Source: Azorinus chamasolen (Eukaryota; Mollusca; Bivalvia; Cardiida; Solecurtidae). Taken from it: a stretch of 64,000 nucleotides of DNA. Position numbers and translations under genes: made by a program. How positions within the stretch are numbered: position 1 is the first letter of the stretch; each line of letters starts with the position of its first letter. The notes beneath the pieces are model-generated. The model worked only from the letters and a program-made list of their open reading frames with translations, had not been told where the DNA came from and did not search any database. Location: positions 32,614,853 to 32,678,852 of the forward strand of contig OY755241.1 in NCBI GenBank assembly GCA_963576725.1, given 5' to 3'. Of this stretch, positions 11,340 through 23,321 are shown in pieces.

Positions 11340-12235
11340 CGCACCTGTTAGCTGGGCTTGAAGTTGTACGGCATGAAGAACCTGCCAGCTAAACCTGTAT
11401 GTGGTAAAGCACTTGTTCAGTTGGCCAGTACGAATTAACAAATTTGACAACTAATTCAGTACTGGACAAAGAACATATCGACTAATTAATGGAAAAATGA
11501 CACGTGGACTTAACTAGTACTGTTATATTGACTACGGCCCAACTGGTTAGGTTAACCAGAACTGGCTTAGTCGACTACAGGTTCCTTAACCAGTAAGCCA
11601 GTTCTGGTTAACCTATCTGTCAACTAAGCCTATGCTGGATAAAGAACCTGTTGACTCTGCAAATACTGGTTCAATAACCTGTCTACTAAGCAAGTACTGT
11701 TGCAAATACTGGTTCAATAACCTGTCTACTAAGCAAGTACTGTTTAAATAATCTGACATCTTGGCAAGTACTGGTTAAAGATCCCGCCAAGTAAGCCGGT
11801 GATGGTTTACTTGTTTGTCAAACCAATACTGGGTAAAGAATATGTCGACTTAGCCAGTACTGGTTCAGTTACATGTACCTGTCACCTAAGCCAGTACTGA
11901 AAAAGAGTCTGTTGACTAAGCCAGTACAGGTTAAAAGAACTGGGTTTAAGAACATGTCCACTAAACCGGTTCTGGTTAAACTTACATGTTGACTAAGCCA
12001 AAACTGGGTAAAGAACCTGTGAACTAAGCCAATAGTGATTACTGCGTGAGTACAGTCTGAAGAACATATTTACCAAGCCAGTACTGGTTAAAGAACCTAT
12101 TGACAAAGCCAGTACTGGTTAAAGAACCTGTCAGTTGAGCAGTACTGGTGAAATAACCTGTTCATTAAGCATTTGTCGAGTGAGACCTTACTGTCTAAAG
12201 CACATGTAGACTGAGTTAGTACAGTGTAAAGCACC
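11340..12235. repeat. Intronic minisatellite, AAGCCAGTACTGGTTAAAGAACCTG unit
   Basis: About 25 degenerate units of 30-45 bp (core GCCAGTACTGGTTAAAGAA) fill intron 1. The core holds CCAGTACTGG, itself a palindrome, so each unit can fold. Confidence 0.8.
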
Positions 12236-12361
12236 AATTGACTGATTTCATTACCACCATACTGTTATACGTTTTTAATGTTTTAATGTTTTAAAATAAA
12301 TGATACCATAAAACTACTTCTTTCATCAGCATACTCTCAGTCTTTTACTTAAAGGGCCAAG

Positions 12362-12520
12362 TAAAATGCCATATGCGGACAGTAGCTCCCAATCAGCCTG
12401 CGCATCTGGGCAGTCTGACCTGAAAGCTACACTGCATGTCTGCTTATCTGTAAAATAGGGGGACTAAAAGGCGGACGATTAATGCACAGGCTGATCTGGA
12501 GCTGTCTTTGGGCGAGATGA
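12362..12520. repeat. Palindromic GTGTAGCTC-family repeat
   Basis: Starts GCCATATGCGGACAGTAGCTCC and ends CACAGGCTGATCTGGAGCTG. It is an imperfect hairpin of the same family as 10485-10625, in the intron just before exon 2. Confidence 0.55.
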
Positions 12521-12844
12521 TGGTTAATGGCAATTCTTTTCCGTTGTAGAGGGGTGACATTCAAGTGGTTGCTGCAGAATTCTCCAGGTTATGCCGTCTT
12601 TATTCTGGCTGGCATGGAGAAAGATCAGAAAAAGCCGACAGACAACAGATGGCTTAACAAGATGGCCCTGAAAAAGTATGTAGAGCTATGGCCAGAAGGA
12701 AGAAAGCTGGTAGAGTTGAAGAAAAAGATGACACCATCACCAAGAATACCAATGGTTACAGGTGTGTAATGATTGTTTGTACCCTATTTTAATTAGTGTG
12801 CATTATATATTTGCCCCTGTCCGTAAATCAGTCGAGAACATTGG

Positions 12845-12955
12845 TGTGGTAAGATACCTAGCAGCAAATAGTGCAGATCCTGATCAGACAGCTGCCAGTG
12901 GGAACTGTCTTATCTGGATCTACACTATTTGCCTATGGCAGATACATCTGTGCTT
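12845..12955. repeat. Hairpin repeat downstream of exon 2
   Basis: The arms GCAAATAGTGCAGATCCTGA and TCTGGATCTACACTATTTGC pair over about 35 bp. Non-coding member of the GTGTAG-type hairpin families. Confidence 0.6.
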
Positions 12956-15423
12956 AAGCATCGTAAGGGTGACATCTTGCAAAGCAGAATACCAGTGTTT
13001 TTGTGTATTAATTTTTTAGACACATGAAAAACGCTAACTACGAGAATAATGTCCTCATGTATGAACAAACTCATTTTTCAACCTATAAGGATACATCCGA
13101 AGGATGTACATTGTTTGCTAGTGCCTTTCTGTGTTAAAACTGATTATCGCCAGAGTATAATTTATGTTCAGATGTGGGCTTTCATTTTTTGTAGCAACAC
13201 CTGAGATGTCCGATGATGAGTTGCTGTCAGTTACCCAGGACGTGGAGCAGAAGATGATGACAGGTAAGCTTGTAGCATTTACTTCCATGATTACACGTAG
13301 ATACAAATCATACTTTGAAAATCTTTTTTTTTCAGATAAACAATGCTGAGTTCAATACCAGTCAGAACTCTAGACTGTAAACACAAGCATAAAATAAGAC
13401 CGCATATGACCACATATAGCTATGTCGTCATTGGCCTTAAGTAATGTTAGAATAATCTTAAGTTTTAAGCTTTAATGATCCTTCGTTTTGTTAATTACAT
13501 CGTAGCACACAGATAACACAGATATGGTCATTATAGAGACAACCAGCTATTACAGAATACAGATAGAGGAAGACACCACTCACAGATATCAGACTATTGG
13601 CAAGTGTTAGTAGAACCACCGATGCTCTGCAGGTCAGCTGAAGAATCGCCCGACATGAAAGTTTTTGTTCCTAATTGGACTTGATCACATGCAGGTCTAG
13701 CACTGTCCTTGTTTTATTTTCTGGAGCATTAACACATTTGATAATGTATACATTTACTGTGTTAAAGTACATAACTTTGTTTGCCTTATTAAAAAGTCAC
13801 AATCTTTTTAAGCTAACTGAGGAGTTCAGGTAAGTATAAGAGGGTAAGTTGAGGTGAATCGGTAAAAATATTGTATCACTCATTCCTAGATCTAGTATAT
13901 CAGAATCCTATCAAAAAGCACGTTTTTGTCTCATTCACTTTCATCATCATAATGGGCAATACTTGCCCTGTAGTATATCTCATGTTTTAGTAATTTGATG
14001 TGGTGCTGTGATCTAACCCTTATTCTATATTTGACAACAATTTCTGGAAAAGGACTATTGTTATAATGTTTTAAATGAGTTAGTTATTATTACACAAATG
14101 TAACATAGTTGTGGTGTCACTTCACATATTAATGTTGGGTACATTTCCAAACTTATTATGCAGCATCTCATCTGGGTATATGCCATTTGGCTATTACCCA
14201 TTGTTGGGATGCTAGGCATGTATGAGTTAATTGGTGAAATGTTATAATATTCCTTTTCCAAAGATTGTAATTCTTTTTCTCACTTAAAACCGATAATGAA
14301 AAAAAAATCACCATAATTAGCAGTGTCTTATCTCACATGGCTTTAGCTCACATCCCATGCACGGCCGTTTTATGTTTTTAAAATATCTTTCTTGTCGGTC
14401 ATGTTGTTTTAGTTTATTTTCTTACATTGATACTGGCTTCTTACTAACATAACTTCCTAACATGACAGATGCAAGAATTACATATAATTATTCTTTTTAC
14501 GTCAAACCATTCTTCAAGAAGTGACGCCATCTAATAAGTTTAGCATGACGTTGAGAGTAACACATTTGTGCTAATTGTGTTTTGTAATGGAAAATGCCGA
14601 CATTAATCATTGTGGTTTTTTTTCCACAATAATAAGTGAGAAAAATAATAAGGCATTACGTTGCATTGTATTTCCAGGAAACCCCAACTACCGGGCAACC
14701 TTTTCTAGATACTATTTATCAATACTTATATAAGCTGTGCAAAAGGAATAATGATTATTTTTGGTCACAGGCTGGAAACTATAGCCCTTTTAGACAACCA
14801 ACAAGTACTTTTTCTCTTGTAGAAGTTTTCTTCTCAAGAATGTGATTGTATCACAAACAACATTTTACTAAAGAAAGTGCAGAATTGAGTTTTAAATTTG
14901 TATACAAGTTTCCTCTGATGAAACTGTGTTACTGTAGTTTAGCAGCACAGCTTATATTTGTTTGTATGGTAACTGGGTTCCATAGTGCTTTCTTTATTTT
15001 GTAACTGGTGAATGTGTTGCTTTTCTTTTTTTTACATTGCTTTATGTAGAGATGCTAGCTTTCACTTCTTCAATAATTAGCTCATCTGAGCAAGCTGCTC
15101 AGATGTGTCACTGTATAACTGGTGGCAGTTCACACACTTAAACATGTTCTCATCATTAACCAAAGTTATTAACAAAGAACTATTTTAGTACACCAGTTCA
15201 ACCTATAAAAGGAGACAGAGTGGCTACAGAACAACAACATTTGTATGTCTGTTTCTTAGGAACTATGACAGCATAAGGTTACTGCAGTATTAATTAATAT
15301 CAGTTTTATATCAAAATGTATAATCTAGGACGAACAATGAGGAACAAATCTTCAGAACCTAGTATTAGAAAGTAACTTGACATTAAACCTCAAAGCCCCA
15401 AAGGCAACAAAAGTCGTCTGCTT

Positions 15424-15590
15424 TGTGCGAACAGTGTAGATCTAGGTCTGACCTGAGAGTTGCACTGTCCGCTTAGAAGTTGATAAGTCTACAGATAAGC
15501 GGACAGTGTAGCTCTCAGATCAGACTGCCAAGATGCGCAGGCTGATCTGGAGCTACACTGTATGCATATGGCATTTTACTTGGCGCTTTA
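15424..15590. repeat. Palindromic GTGTAGCTC-family repeat
   Basis: Two nested inverted copies (CACTGTCCGCTTAGAAG and GATAAGCGGACAGTG), then GGCTGATCTGGAGCTACACTG and a right end GCATTTTACTTGGCGCTTTA. That end matches in reverse the left end of the 12362 copy (GGGCCAAGTAAAATGCC), which defines the family termini. Confidence 0.6.
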
Positions 15591-17046
15591 AGTGTTAACA
15601 CTTTTCAGATAAAGATACATATTGCCTATGCTGTAGCAGATGTTCAGATTATTACACCCCCATTTCAACAATTGAGCTACTGCAACACAAGTTGGTACGC
15701 AATGAAGATTATTATCAAAAATGCTAAGTGGGACACTATCCCATTGTAGCATAAACCTTTAAGTTAATGCAAAATGCCAACAGCACACAACAAAAATAGC
15801 AACTGAGTAACTTGCATGCTGTTTAGATTTTATGCTGTTTGCTTCACATCAGTGCCTTTAGAGAGCAATGAGAGTATGGATAACTTTAAAAGGGGGTGAA
15901 TTACCTTCAATGTTATAGGATATCATTGCGTACTATAAGGGCATAGAAAAATGCTTATATGCTGCAAAGCAGTGATATAATCATGTGATATGTGTATGCA
16001 TCTCATTCAATGAAACTGGCACTTTACTTACTTTTATGCATAGGTAACCAGACATCTAGTGTGTCAGCCGTCTCATCCCGGGAACTGTTTGTACCAACAG
16101 TCTCAGCACAGCGGAAAGGTATGAGTTGCTAATGTAATTTTAAGAAACTTCAATTCTCTGTATTAGGTTTTGGTGCCCTTTTCTTGAAGAAATAAGTCAG
16201 ACATTTGATTCAACTCAAATAAACAGCTAAATGGCCTAAACTCCACATAATTTCAGCTAAGTATTCTGAGTTGAGTTGGATATCTGACACATTTTGTTCA
16301 TGAACCCTGATGAGGCCTGATACTTAAGACCAACGAAATGTTTAAATTAAAGAAAAAATGTTAGCAAAATCTTGTTTGCTCAAAACGTGTTGTATGAAGC
16401 AATGGTTCTTTTGAAAACAGCATGCAAGGTTTTAGAATTTGAAACCTGATTTTCATTTTTTAAAAGACCCCATGTGTATGTACAGCAAATAAGGAGGTTC
16501 TAGAGAGACAGGGACGCCTGAACTTTGGCTGTTTGTAAATACCAAATAGCTTTCTGTTATTTTCAGCGTTGTTATCGGGTCCATGTTTGCCACTCCAGCG
16601 ACCATCGCCAGTCACTGCAACCATCCGAAAAACACCTCCAGCCAGCCGATCAGCAGCTGTGAAACATTCGTCACCTGCAAGGACATCTGTACTGCATGTA
16701 CCTACTAGTACTGTGTCTGCATCACTACCATCGGCTGCAAGTGGAAGTGGTCTACAGTCTCAAGAGATACCGCAATCTGTGCAGAGCGTCTGTCAGACAT
16801 CTCTAGATACTAACAGTCAACAGCCAGACGAAGGTATCTAATTTAAATTATGTGTTTCATTTGTACCAAGCATGTCAGAAAATTCAAACAATTTGCAGGA
16901 TGGTGGTTTCATCTTGTGGTTCGGTTTGTATAGAAACATTTGAAATGCTATTTTGTCTTCCTGTTAAACAAATGGTCAGCTTGTTTCAACACTAACATAA
17001 GTTCTTTGTTACAAATTACAGCAGGCTGTACAAAAACCAACAAAAT

Positions 17047-17868
17047 ATCAGCAAACTATGGGCCATCTCAACTGTCTTATATGGACCATGTCTACTATGC
17101 TTATATACATTCTTTAATATGTTATGTACATTCTCCATTATGTTATGTACATTTTTATTATGTTATATACCTTCTACATTATGTTATGTATATTTTTTAT
17201 TTCATGTACATTCTTCACTATGTTATGTACAGGCTTCATTATGTTTTCAACTTGTATTATTTTATATACATTATTGACCATATTATGTGCAGTCTTTGCT
17301 ATGTTATGTACATTTTTTATTATGTTATGTACATTCTGTATGTAACATGTTGATTACATATGCAAGATTACGTGCCGGTGTATACATTGTGATCATTGTA
17401 CATAACATTAAAAAGAATGTACATAACATAATGAAGAATTTACATTACACAATAACATCAGCAAACTATGGGCCATCTCAACTGTCTTATATGGACCATG
17501 TCTACTATGCTTATATACATTCTTTAATATGTTATGTACATTCTCCATTATGTTATGTACATTTTTGTTATGTTATATACCTTCTACATTATGTTATGTA
17601 TATTTTTTATTTCATGTACATTCTTCACTATGTTATGTACAGGCTTCATTATGTTTTCAACATGTATTATTTTTTGTATACATTATTGACCATATTATGT
17701 GCAGTCTTTGCTATGTTATGTACATTTTGTATTATGTTATGTACATTCTGTATGTAACATGTTGATTACATATGCAAGATTACGTGCCGGTGTATACATT
17801 GTGATCATTGTACATAACATTAAAAAGAATGTACATAACATAATGAAGAATTTACATTACACAATAAT
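17047..17868. repeat. 410-bp tandem duplication with TATGTTATGTACATT array
   Basis: Two nearly identical copies begin at 17047 and 17457 (ATCAGCAAACTATGGGCC). Each carries a run of about 14-bp units (TATGTTATGTACAT), and the inverted form TGTACATAACAT at its end, so each unit can form a long hairpin. Tyr/Cys-rich ORFs here are artefacts. It lies just upstream of the splice acceptor of exon 6. Confidence 0.85.
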
Positions 17869-19008
17869 GGATGCACATACCATAATAAAAACTTCCCGTT
17901 CACCCATCTGTTTTGTTATTTCAGATCTTTGCCTCCCTGCCAGGTGGAAGAAAACCCTACCAAAGGCCGACCAGCTGTGGATATCGAGGACATTGTTTCA
18001 GTACACGAAAACAGGGGGATGGAACTTAAACCAGAAAGTGTCAACACATTATGGTGGTATCCTCCACAGCCAGCTGTAGCAGTCAACAGCAAACCAGGAG
18101 TGGACAGGTATTTTGCTCGGCCCTTGTTTCTGTGGATGCCAAGAAAGCAGTGGAAGGTAAAATTGTATTGCCCCCAACCAGACTGTGAGAATCAAGAACT
18201 AGCTTCAGCTGGGATAAATCAGAAGGTACGCCAGGTCACTGACATTGATGGATTTTATAACATGGCATGTGACAATCTTGAATGCATGACGTGTAGGCGT
18301 CGAGTCCTTAGCTGGAGTCATGCTATATTATCCCAACTGGATGTAGGTCACAGGGTGCAGTTTCCTTGCATTCTCACGGCAAAGCTGGCCTGTGATATGA
18401 AGGTTGTTCGTTTTCTGAGAAACAGAGGGCTCGGAAACAGATGCAGTCAGATGCAGAAGAAGTTTGAGAGGAGCAACATGGAGAGAGATGGTCGCAGTCT
18501 GTCCCCCATTATCTGACCGACTGCAGTGGCTTTTCTAGAGCAGCTGATTCTGGTTTGCTGGTCAATCAGTCATTTGCCGACATAACGGAACGAGCACCTG
18601 TACCCAAGCACAGATGGCTCATGCAGATCTACATTCAGGATGTTCTCCTTCGCTTGGATGAAATGAAGGCTGGCATTACTTCTGTGTTCGGGAATATTGT
18701 CAAGCTGGACTCCACAAAGAAAATTGTGAAGAAGTTGGCTAGACGTCCTGCACACACTGCTCTATGGTGCACCAATGTTGGAAATGAACATGGGCAGGTC
18801 CTGACGTCAGTGATGACGACTGGAGAGGGACATGGTCTCACCCCAATGATGGTTGGCGTTATCAACAGGTATACAAAGGCCCTGGTGTCATCTCCAGAGA
18901 TTATCTATGTGGATCGGGAGTGTTGTGGAGCTTCGCCCCTTCAACAAGTTTTGACAGCATCAGCTTGGAACACAAAGATCCGGTTGGACATTTGGCACTT
19001 CATGAGGA

Positions 19009-22000
19009 ATGAATGAATGAATGAATGGTGTTTTACGGCCCATCGACACTGATGGTCATATAGAGCCGAATAAATAATGTAAATAAAACTATATGATGAG
19101 ATCAAATAAAGACAATCTCACTAGATTATGTAAATGTCAGTCCCGATCAACAGGATGTAAATAAAATAAGGACAAAACATAATCGACATTCTAAAAATAT
19201 ACCTTTTAAATTTTAGAATATATATTAATGGCTTTTAAAAAATCAAATATTTTGGGTATTTCTATCAGCTCAAACAGTTCCCTCAGGGAATCTGCTTGAA
19301 AGAACCTATCTCTGATTAAAATTAAATCAGGACATTCAATGAGAATGTGCTGAATTGTATAAGGCTCAAAACAAAATAAACATTCAGGTTGAACTTCACC
19401 TTTCAGTAAAAATGAATGAGTTAAAAAAGAATGTCCAATTCTTATTCTGGCCAATACGACCTCATCACGCCGAATTGGCAAGCATGAACAAAAATGTTCA
19501 CCTAAAATAGGTTTAACAGCATGGAGCTTGTTATGAATTTCTTCATTCCAAGACTCCTGCCATTTATATAGAATATGTCTAGTAATTTGTGGTTTGAAAT
19601 CCGAATACGGTATTCTCATATCAGATTCAGGCGATTCAAGGGCAGACTTCGCTGCAAGGTCCGCCCTCTCGTTGCCATGTATTCCACAATGACTAGGTAT
19701 CCAACAAAATATTACATCTTTTGAATTAGACATTTCATGGTATTTTAAAACAAGTTTTTTAACTAGAGGTTTTTGTAAAAAAAACGGATGTCTCCCCTCT
19801 AATAAAAACAATATGTAAAGGGAAATCACTAAAAATGTTATGGTCTTGATGAATGATACTTCCCCTCATTATGCGTTTTCCACACTACATTTTTCAAGAA
19901 GAAAATGATAACAGCTAATAACTCCAAAAATACTAATACCAGATTTATGGCCCTTGTGCATGACACTTACTTTCATCATGCTCTTTCCAAAAATAAAATG
20001 TCATTCCAATAGCATCAGTCGAACAGGAGTTATTGATCGGCCAAAAAATGTAACAAAGGGCAATAACTCCAAAAGTATTGAAGCCAGAATTATGGCCCTT
20101 GTTCATGACACTTTCTCTCATCATGCTCTTTCCATGTATGAAGTTTCAATACGACGGCAAGAGCCATGTAGGAGTTATCGTCCGGACAAGAAAGAATTAA
20201 ACAAATGTACAAGGGGCAATAACTCTAAATTTATTGAAGCTCGAGTTAAGGATCTTATGCATGACACTTTCTCTTATTATGATCGTTCCATGTATGAAGT
20301 TTCACTCCAATGGCATGTGTCACATAGGAGTAATCATCTGGACAAAAAATTGTGATTGTTTTTACAAAGGGCAATTACTCCAATATTAGTGAAGCCAGAG
20401 TTATGGACCTTGTGCATGACACTTCCTCTCGTTATGATCTTTCCATGTATGAAGTTTCAATCCAATGGCATGAGCCATATAGAAGTTATCGTCCGGACAA
20501 TAAAGTGTGATTTTTCTTACGAAGGGCAATAACTCCAATATTAGTGAAGCCAGAGTTATGGACCTTGTGCATGACACTTCCTCTCGTTATGATCTTTCCA
20601 TATATGAAGTTTCAATCCAATGGCATGAGACATTTAGAAGTTATCGTCCGGGCAAAAAAGTGATTTTTTTACAAAGGGCAATAACTCCTATATTAGTGAA
20701 GCCAGAGTTATGTACCTTCTGCATGACACTTCCTCTCGTTATGATCTTTCCATATATGAAGTTTCAATCCAATGGCATCAGGCATATTGAAGTTATTGTC
20801 CGGACAAAAGATTATGATATTTTTTACAAAGGGCAATAACTCCAATATTAGTGAAGCCAGAGTTATGGACCTTGTGCATGACACTTCCTCTCATTATGCT
20901 CTTTCCATATATGAAGTTTCAATCAACTGGCATCTGGCATATTGAAGTTATTGTCCGGACAAAAAATTATGATATTTTTTACAAAGGGCAATAACTCCAA
21001 TATTAGTGAAGCCAGAGTTATGGACCTTGTGCATGACACTTCCTCTTGTCATGATCTTTCCATATATGAAGTTTCAATCCAATGGCATGAGCCATATAGG
21101 AGTTATCGTCCGGACAAAAAAGTGTGATTTTTTTTACAAAGGGCAATAAATCCAATATTAGTGAAGCCAGAGTTATGGACCTTGTGCATGACACTTCCTC
21201 TCATTATGCTCTTTCCATATATGAAGTTTCAATCAACTGGCATCAGGCATATTGAAGTTATCGTCCGGACAAAAAGTGTGACAGACAGACGGACAGACAG
21301 ACAACTCTCACGAAAACAATATGTCTCCCCCATATAAATATGGGGGGAGACATAATAAGAACATTTTTTGTAGAACATTTACTCAGAGATTGTAAAACAG
21401 AAAGAGAATCCGAAAAGATTATATGTTTACTATATGATTTTCCAGCAATATAATCAAGAGCTAAATCAATAGCTTTGATCTCTGCTGAAAAAATGGAGGC
21501 ATTATCAGGAAGCCGAAATTTTGTCTCTGTGTCATCAGCCACAAATGCAGCTGCGACTCTCTCATCATCTTTTGAACCATCAGTATAAACTTGTTCATAA
21601 TCTTCAAATCTTGAAATTATTTCATTTAAAAAAGAACTGAATTCAAGCGAGCTTGTTTCAGACTTTTTATGCTGTGTTAGTTCAAAGATAACTTTTGGTG
21701 GTTTAATAGTCCAAGGCGGTATAGATTCAACTTTAGTCTTTTCAACTAAAGACAAATCTATATCACTATTTTGAAAACTGTTTTTCATACGTATTCCGAA
21801 AGGTGGAATTACCTTTTCCTTAGATTCAAATAAACGTTGATATTTAGGTCTAAAAACATTTTTATGAGCGGGATTTGATGGGTTTGAAGCTAATTTAGAG
21901 GTATACTGCATGAATAGTTTTTCACGACGAGAGTAAAGTGATGGCTCATTCGCCTCAACATATAAACTTTTAGCAGGGGATGTCCTAAAGGCACCCAATG

Positions 22001-22278
22001 CTAAACGTAAACCTTGGTGATGAATTGGATCAAGCATCTGCAAGTATGATTTCCTTGCAGAGCCATATACAACACTACCATAATCCAGTTTGGACCTCAC
22101 TAAACTTCTATACAATTTGAGCATTACATTGCGATCTGCACCCCATTCGGTATGTGCAAGAACGCGAAGCAATTTTAAAGTTTTCTGGCATTTAGCCTTT
22201 AAATATTTAATATGAGGTATAAAGGAAAGTTTTTTGTCAAAAATGACACCGAGAAATTTTGCCTGGTCTACAACAGGA
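19009..22278 (-). mobile_element. 5'-truncated LINE with RNase H, inserted in exon 6
   Basis: On the minus strand: reverse transcriptase C-terminus (KFLGVIFDKKLSFIPHIK, SLVRSKLDYGSVVYGSA, LDPIHHQGLRLALGAFRTSP), then an RNase H domain beginning YTDGSKDDERVAAAF. After the nested element it resumes with VIFCWIPSHCGIHGNERADL and the C-terminal AEPYTIQHILIECP-like finger (CLFCFEPYTIQHILIECPDL). The 3' tail is (ATTC)n at 19009-19024. Target duplication: atgagga at 19002-19008 and 22279-22285. RNase H-bearing LINE of the I/Nimb type (clade inferred). No endonuclease or palm remains, so it is inactive. Confidence 0.85.
19788..21353. mobile_element. Satellite-bearing element nested in the LINE (pearl-like)
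   Basis: Ends carry inverted TGTCTCCCC / GGGGAGACA, and the right end is a hairpin (GTCTCCCCC, 10-nt loop, GGGGGGAGAC). The body is about nine tandem units of about 155 bp from 19905 to 21283 (each with GGGCAATAACTCC, GAAGCCAGAGTTATGGACC, TGCATGACACTTCCTCT and GTCCGGACAAAA), then ACAGACGGACAGACAGACA. This layout matches the bivalve pearl-type elements (flank, tandem core, flank), which is family knowledge applied by me. It splits the LINE RNase H domain. No clear target duplication. Confidence 0.7.
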
Positions 22279-22979
22279 ATGAGGAGGATTGCAACTGGAT
22301 GTACAACTGACTCTCACCAGCTGTATTCCTCTTTCATGGGGTTACTGAGCAACTGTATATTTCACTGGGATGAGCAGGACCTCAGTTGTCTCGTCAAGTC
22401 CAAGCGCAATGAGCTGAACGCCCAACATGTTTTCATCAAGTCTGATGATGGCATCATGAAACACCTGAGTCGGTATGAGCTAGCCTTACACTGTCGCCGG
22501 AAGACCAGAGGTGTAGATGAGACCACCAAGCTTATCAGTCAACTGATTGAGGTGTTTAGCGGAGAAAGGGGCAGGAACACTCTTGGTGTACCATTGATCA
22601 ACCGTTCCAGGATGACAAGTATATGGGAGGCCCAGAGGAAGCACATTGCGTGTCTACAGGATCCTCCAGGAGTTTCCCTGTACACCAGGACTGGCTCCAC
22701 CAAGAAAGGAGGAATAGAGCTGCCCAACTTCAAATGTGCCCGTGGATCAACATCCCTGGAGTGCTTCCACCTGCACCTTAACAGATTCATCCCAGGTAAT
22801 GCATTAATATATATATACTACAATACATGTGTTCCATACTCCACCAAAAACTTTTCACTACATGATAATTCAGGTGAGGTGGGTAAAAACAAAAGGTTAT
22901 TTGATCAAATGTTTTCTTAAGAAGCATCTGCAGTAATTTCATTAGCAAAGAGGAAAATTTAAACCCTTCTAACACAGAG

Positions 22980-23040
22980 TAAAATGCCATATGCAGAAAG
23001 TGAAGCTCCATATCAACCTGAGCATCCTCAGTCTGATTAA
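22980..23040. repeat. Fragment of the GTGTAGCTC hairpin family
   Basis: AAAATGCCATATGCAGAAAGTGAAGCTCC then ATCCTCAGTCTGATTAA: one diverged end of the palindromic family, in the intron after exon 6. Confidence 0.35.
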
Positions 23041-23321
23041 CATCTTGACTAAATTCAACAACACTTCTGAGAGCTTAGTATACTTGAACTAAGTAAAAGG
23101 AGGTTACTGGTATAACTATAACATGTTAACTATACAATGTAGTTATGTCACCTGTAAATTTGCACATCACTATAATATATTTCATAGTTATTTCCTCAAT
23201 TCAAATAGTTCAAGTAATACTTAGCGCTATAAAGTCATATTGGTGGAATCTAGCACTGACCTGTAGATACTCAGAAACTGCACATAAAATAATTGTGGCA
23301 CACTTTACATTTTGTTTGCAG

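Larger units (their letters stand above)
11013..16833 (+). pseudogene. Exons 1-5 of the DUF6729-type gene
   Basis: Exon 1 encodes MACLEPSFRKDPDGSLTLKD and a charged helical stretch. Exon 2 has GVTFKWLLQNSPGYAVFILAG, an aromatic segment seen in the N-terminal part of related large proteins. Exon 3 is acidic. Exons 4-5 are Ser/Thr/Pro-rich linkers. No catalytic motif. Introns 1 and 3 hold a minisatellite and palindromic repeats; the 2.8-kb intron 3 (13264-16043) otherwise shows only AT-rich DNA and a hairpin (AGCTCATCTGAGCA / TGCTCAGATG) near 15080. Confidence 0.6.
17925..22795 (+). pseudogene. Exon 6: DUF6729 zinc-binding region and D..D core, split by LINE
   Basis: The frame entered from exon 5 reads LPARWKKTLPKADQLWISRT, then shifts at the G5 run near 18016 into TLWWYPPQPA, FLWMPRKQWKVKLYCPQPDC, MACDNLECMTCRRRV and SQLDVGHRVQFPCI. 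The Cys pairs suggest zinc binding. A second shift is near 18463. Downstream are APVPKHRWLMQIYIQDVL, LDSTKKIVKKL, NVGNEHGQVLTSVMTT and IYVDRECC. The two Asp positions look like the start of an RNase H-fold transposase core (inference). The LINE separates WHFMR from RIATGCTTDSHQ. The exon resumes to TSLECFHLHLNRFIP, where the Glu is a candidate third acidic residue. The donor is at 22796. Confidence 0.7.

Noticed and set aside
15075..15130. Another full copy of the AGCTCACC hairpin element
   Set aside because: Only one hairpin (AGCTCATCTGAGCA/TGCTCAGATG) is present and no matching other end was found within several kb.
17124..17765. Overlapping Tyr/Cys/Ile-rich ORFs that look like membrane proteins
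   Set aside because: They are translations of TATGTTATGTACATT tandem units in three frames, not genes.
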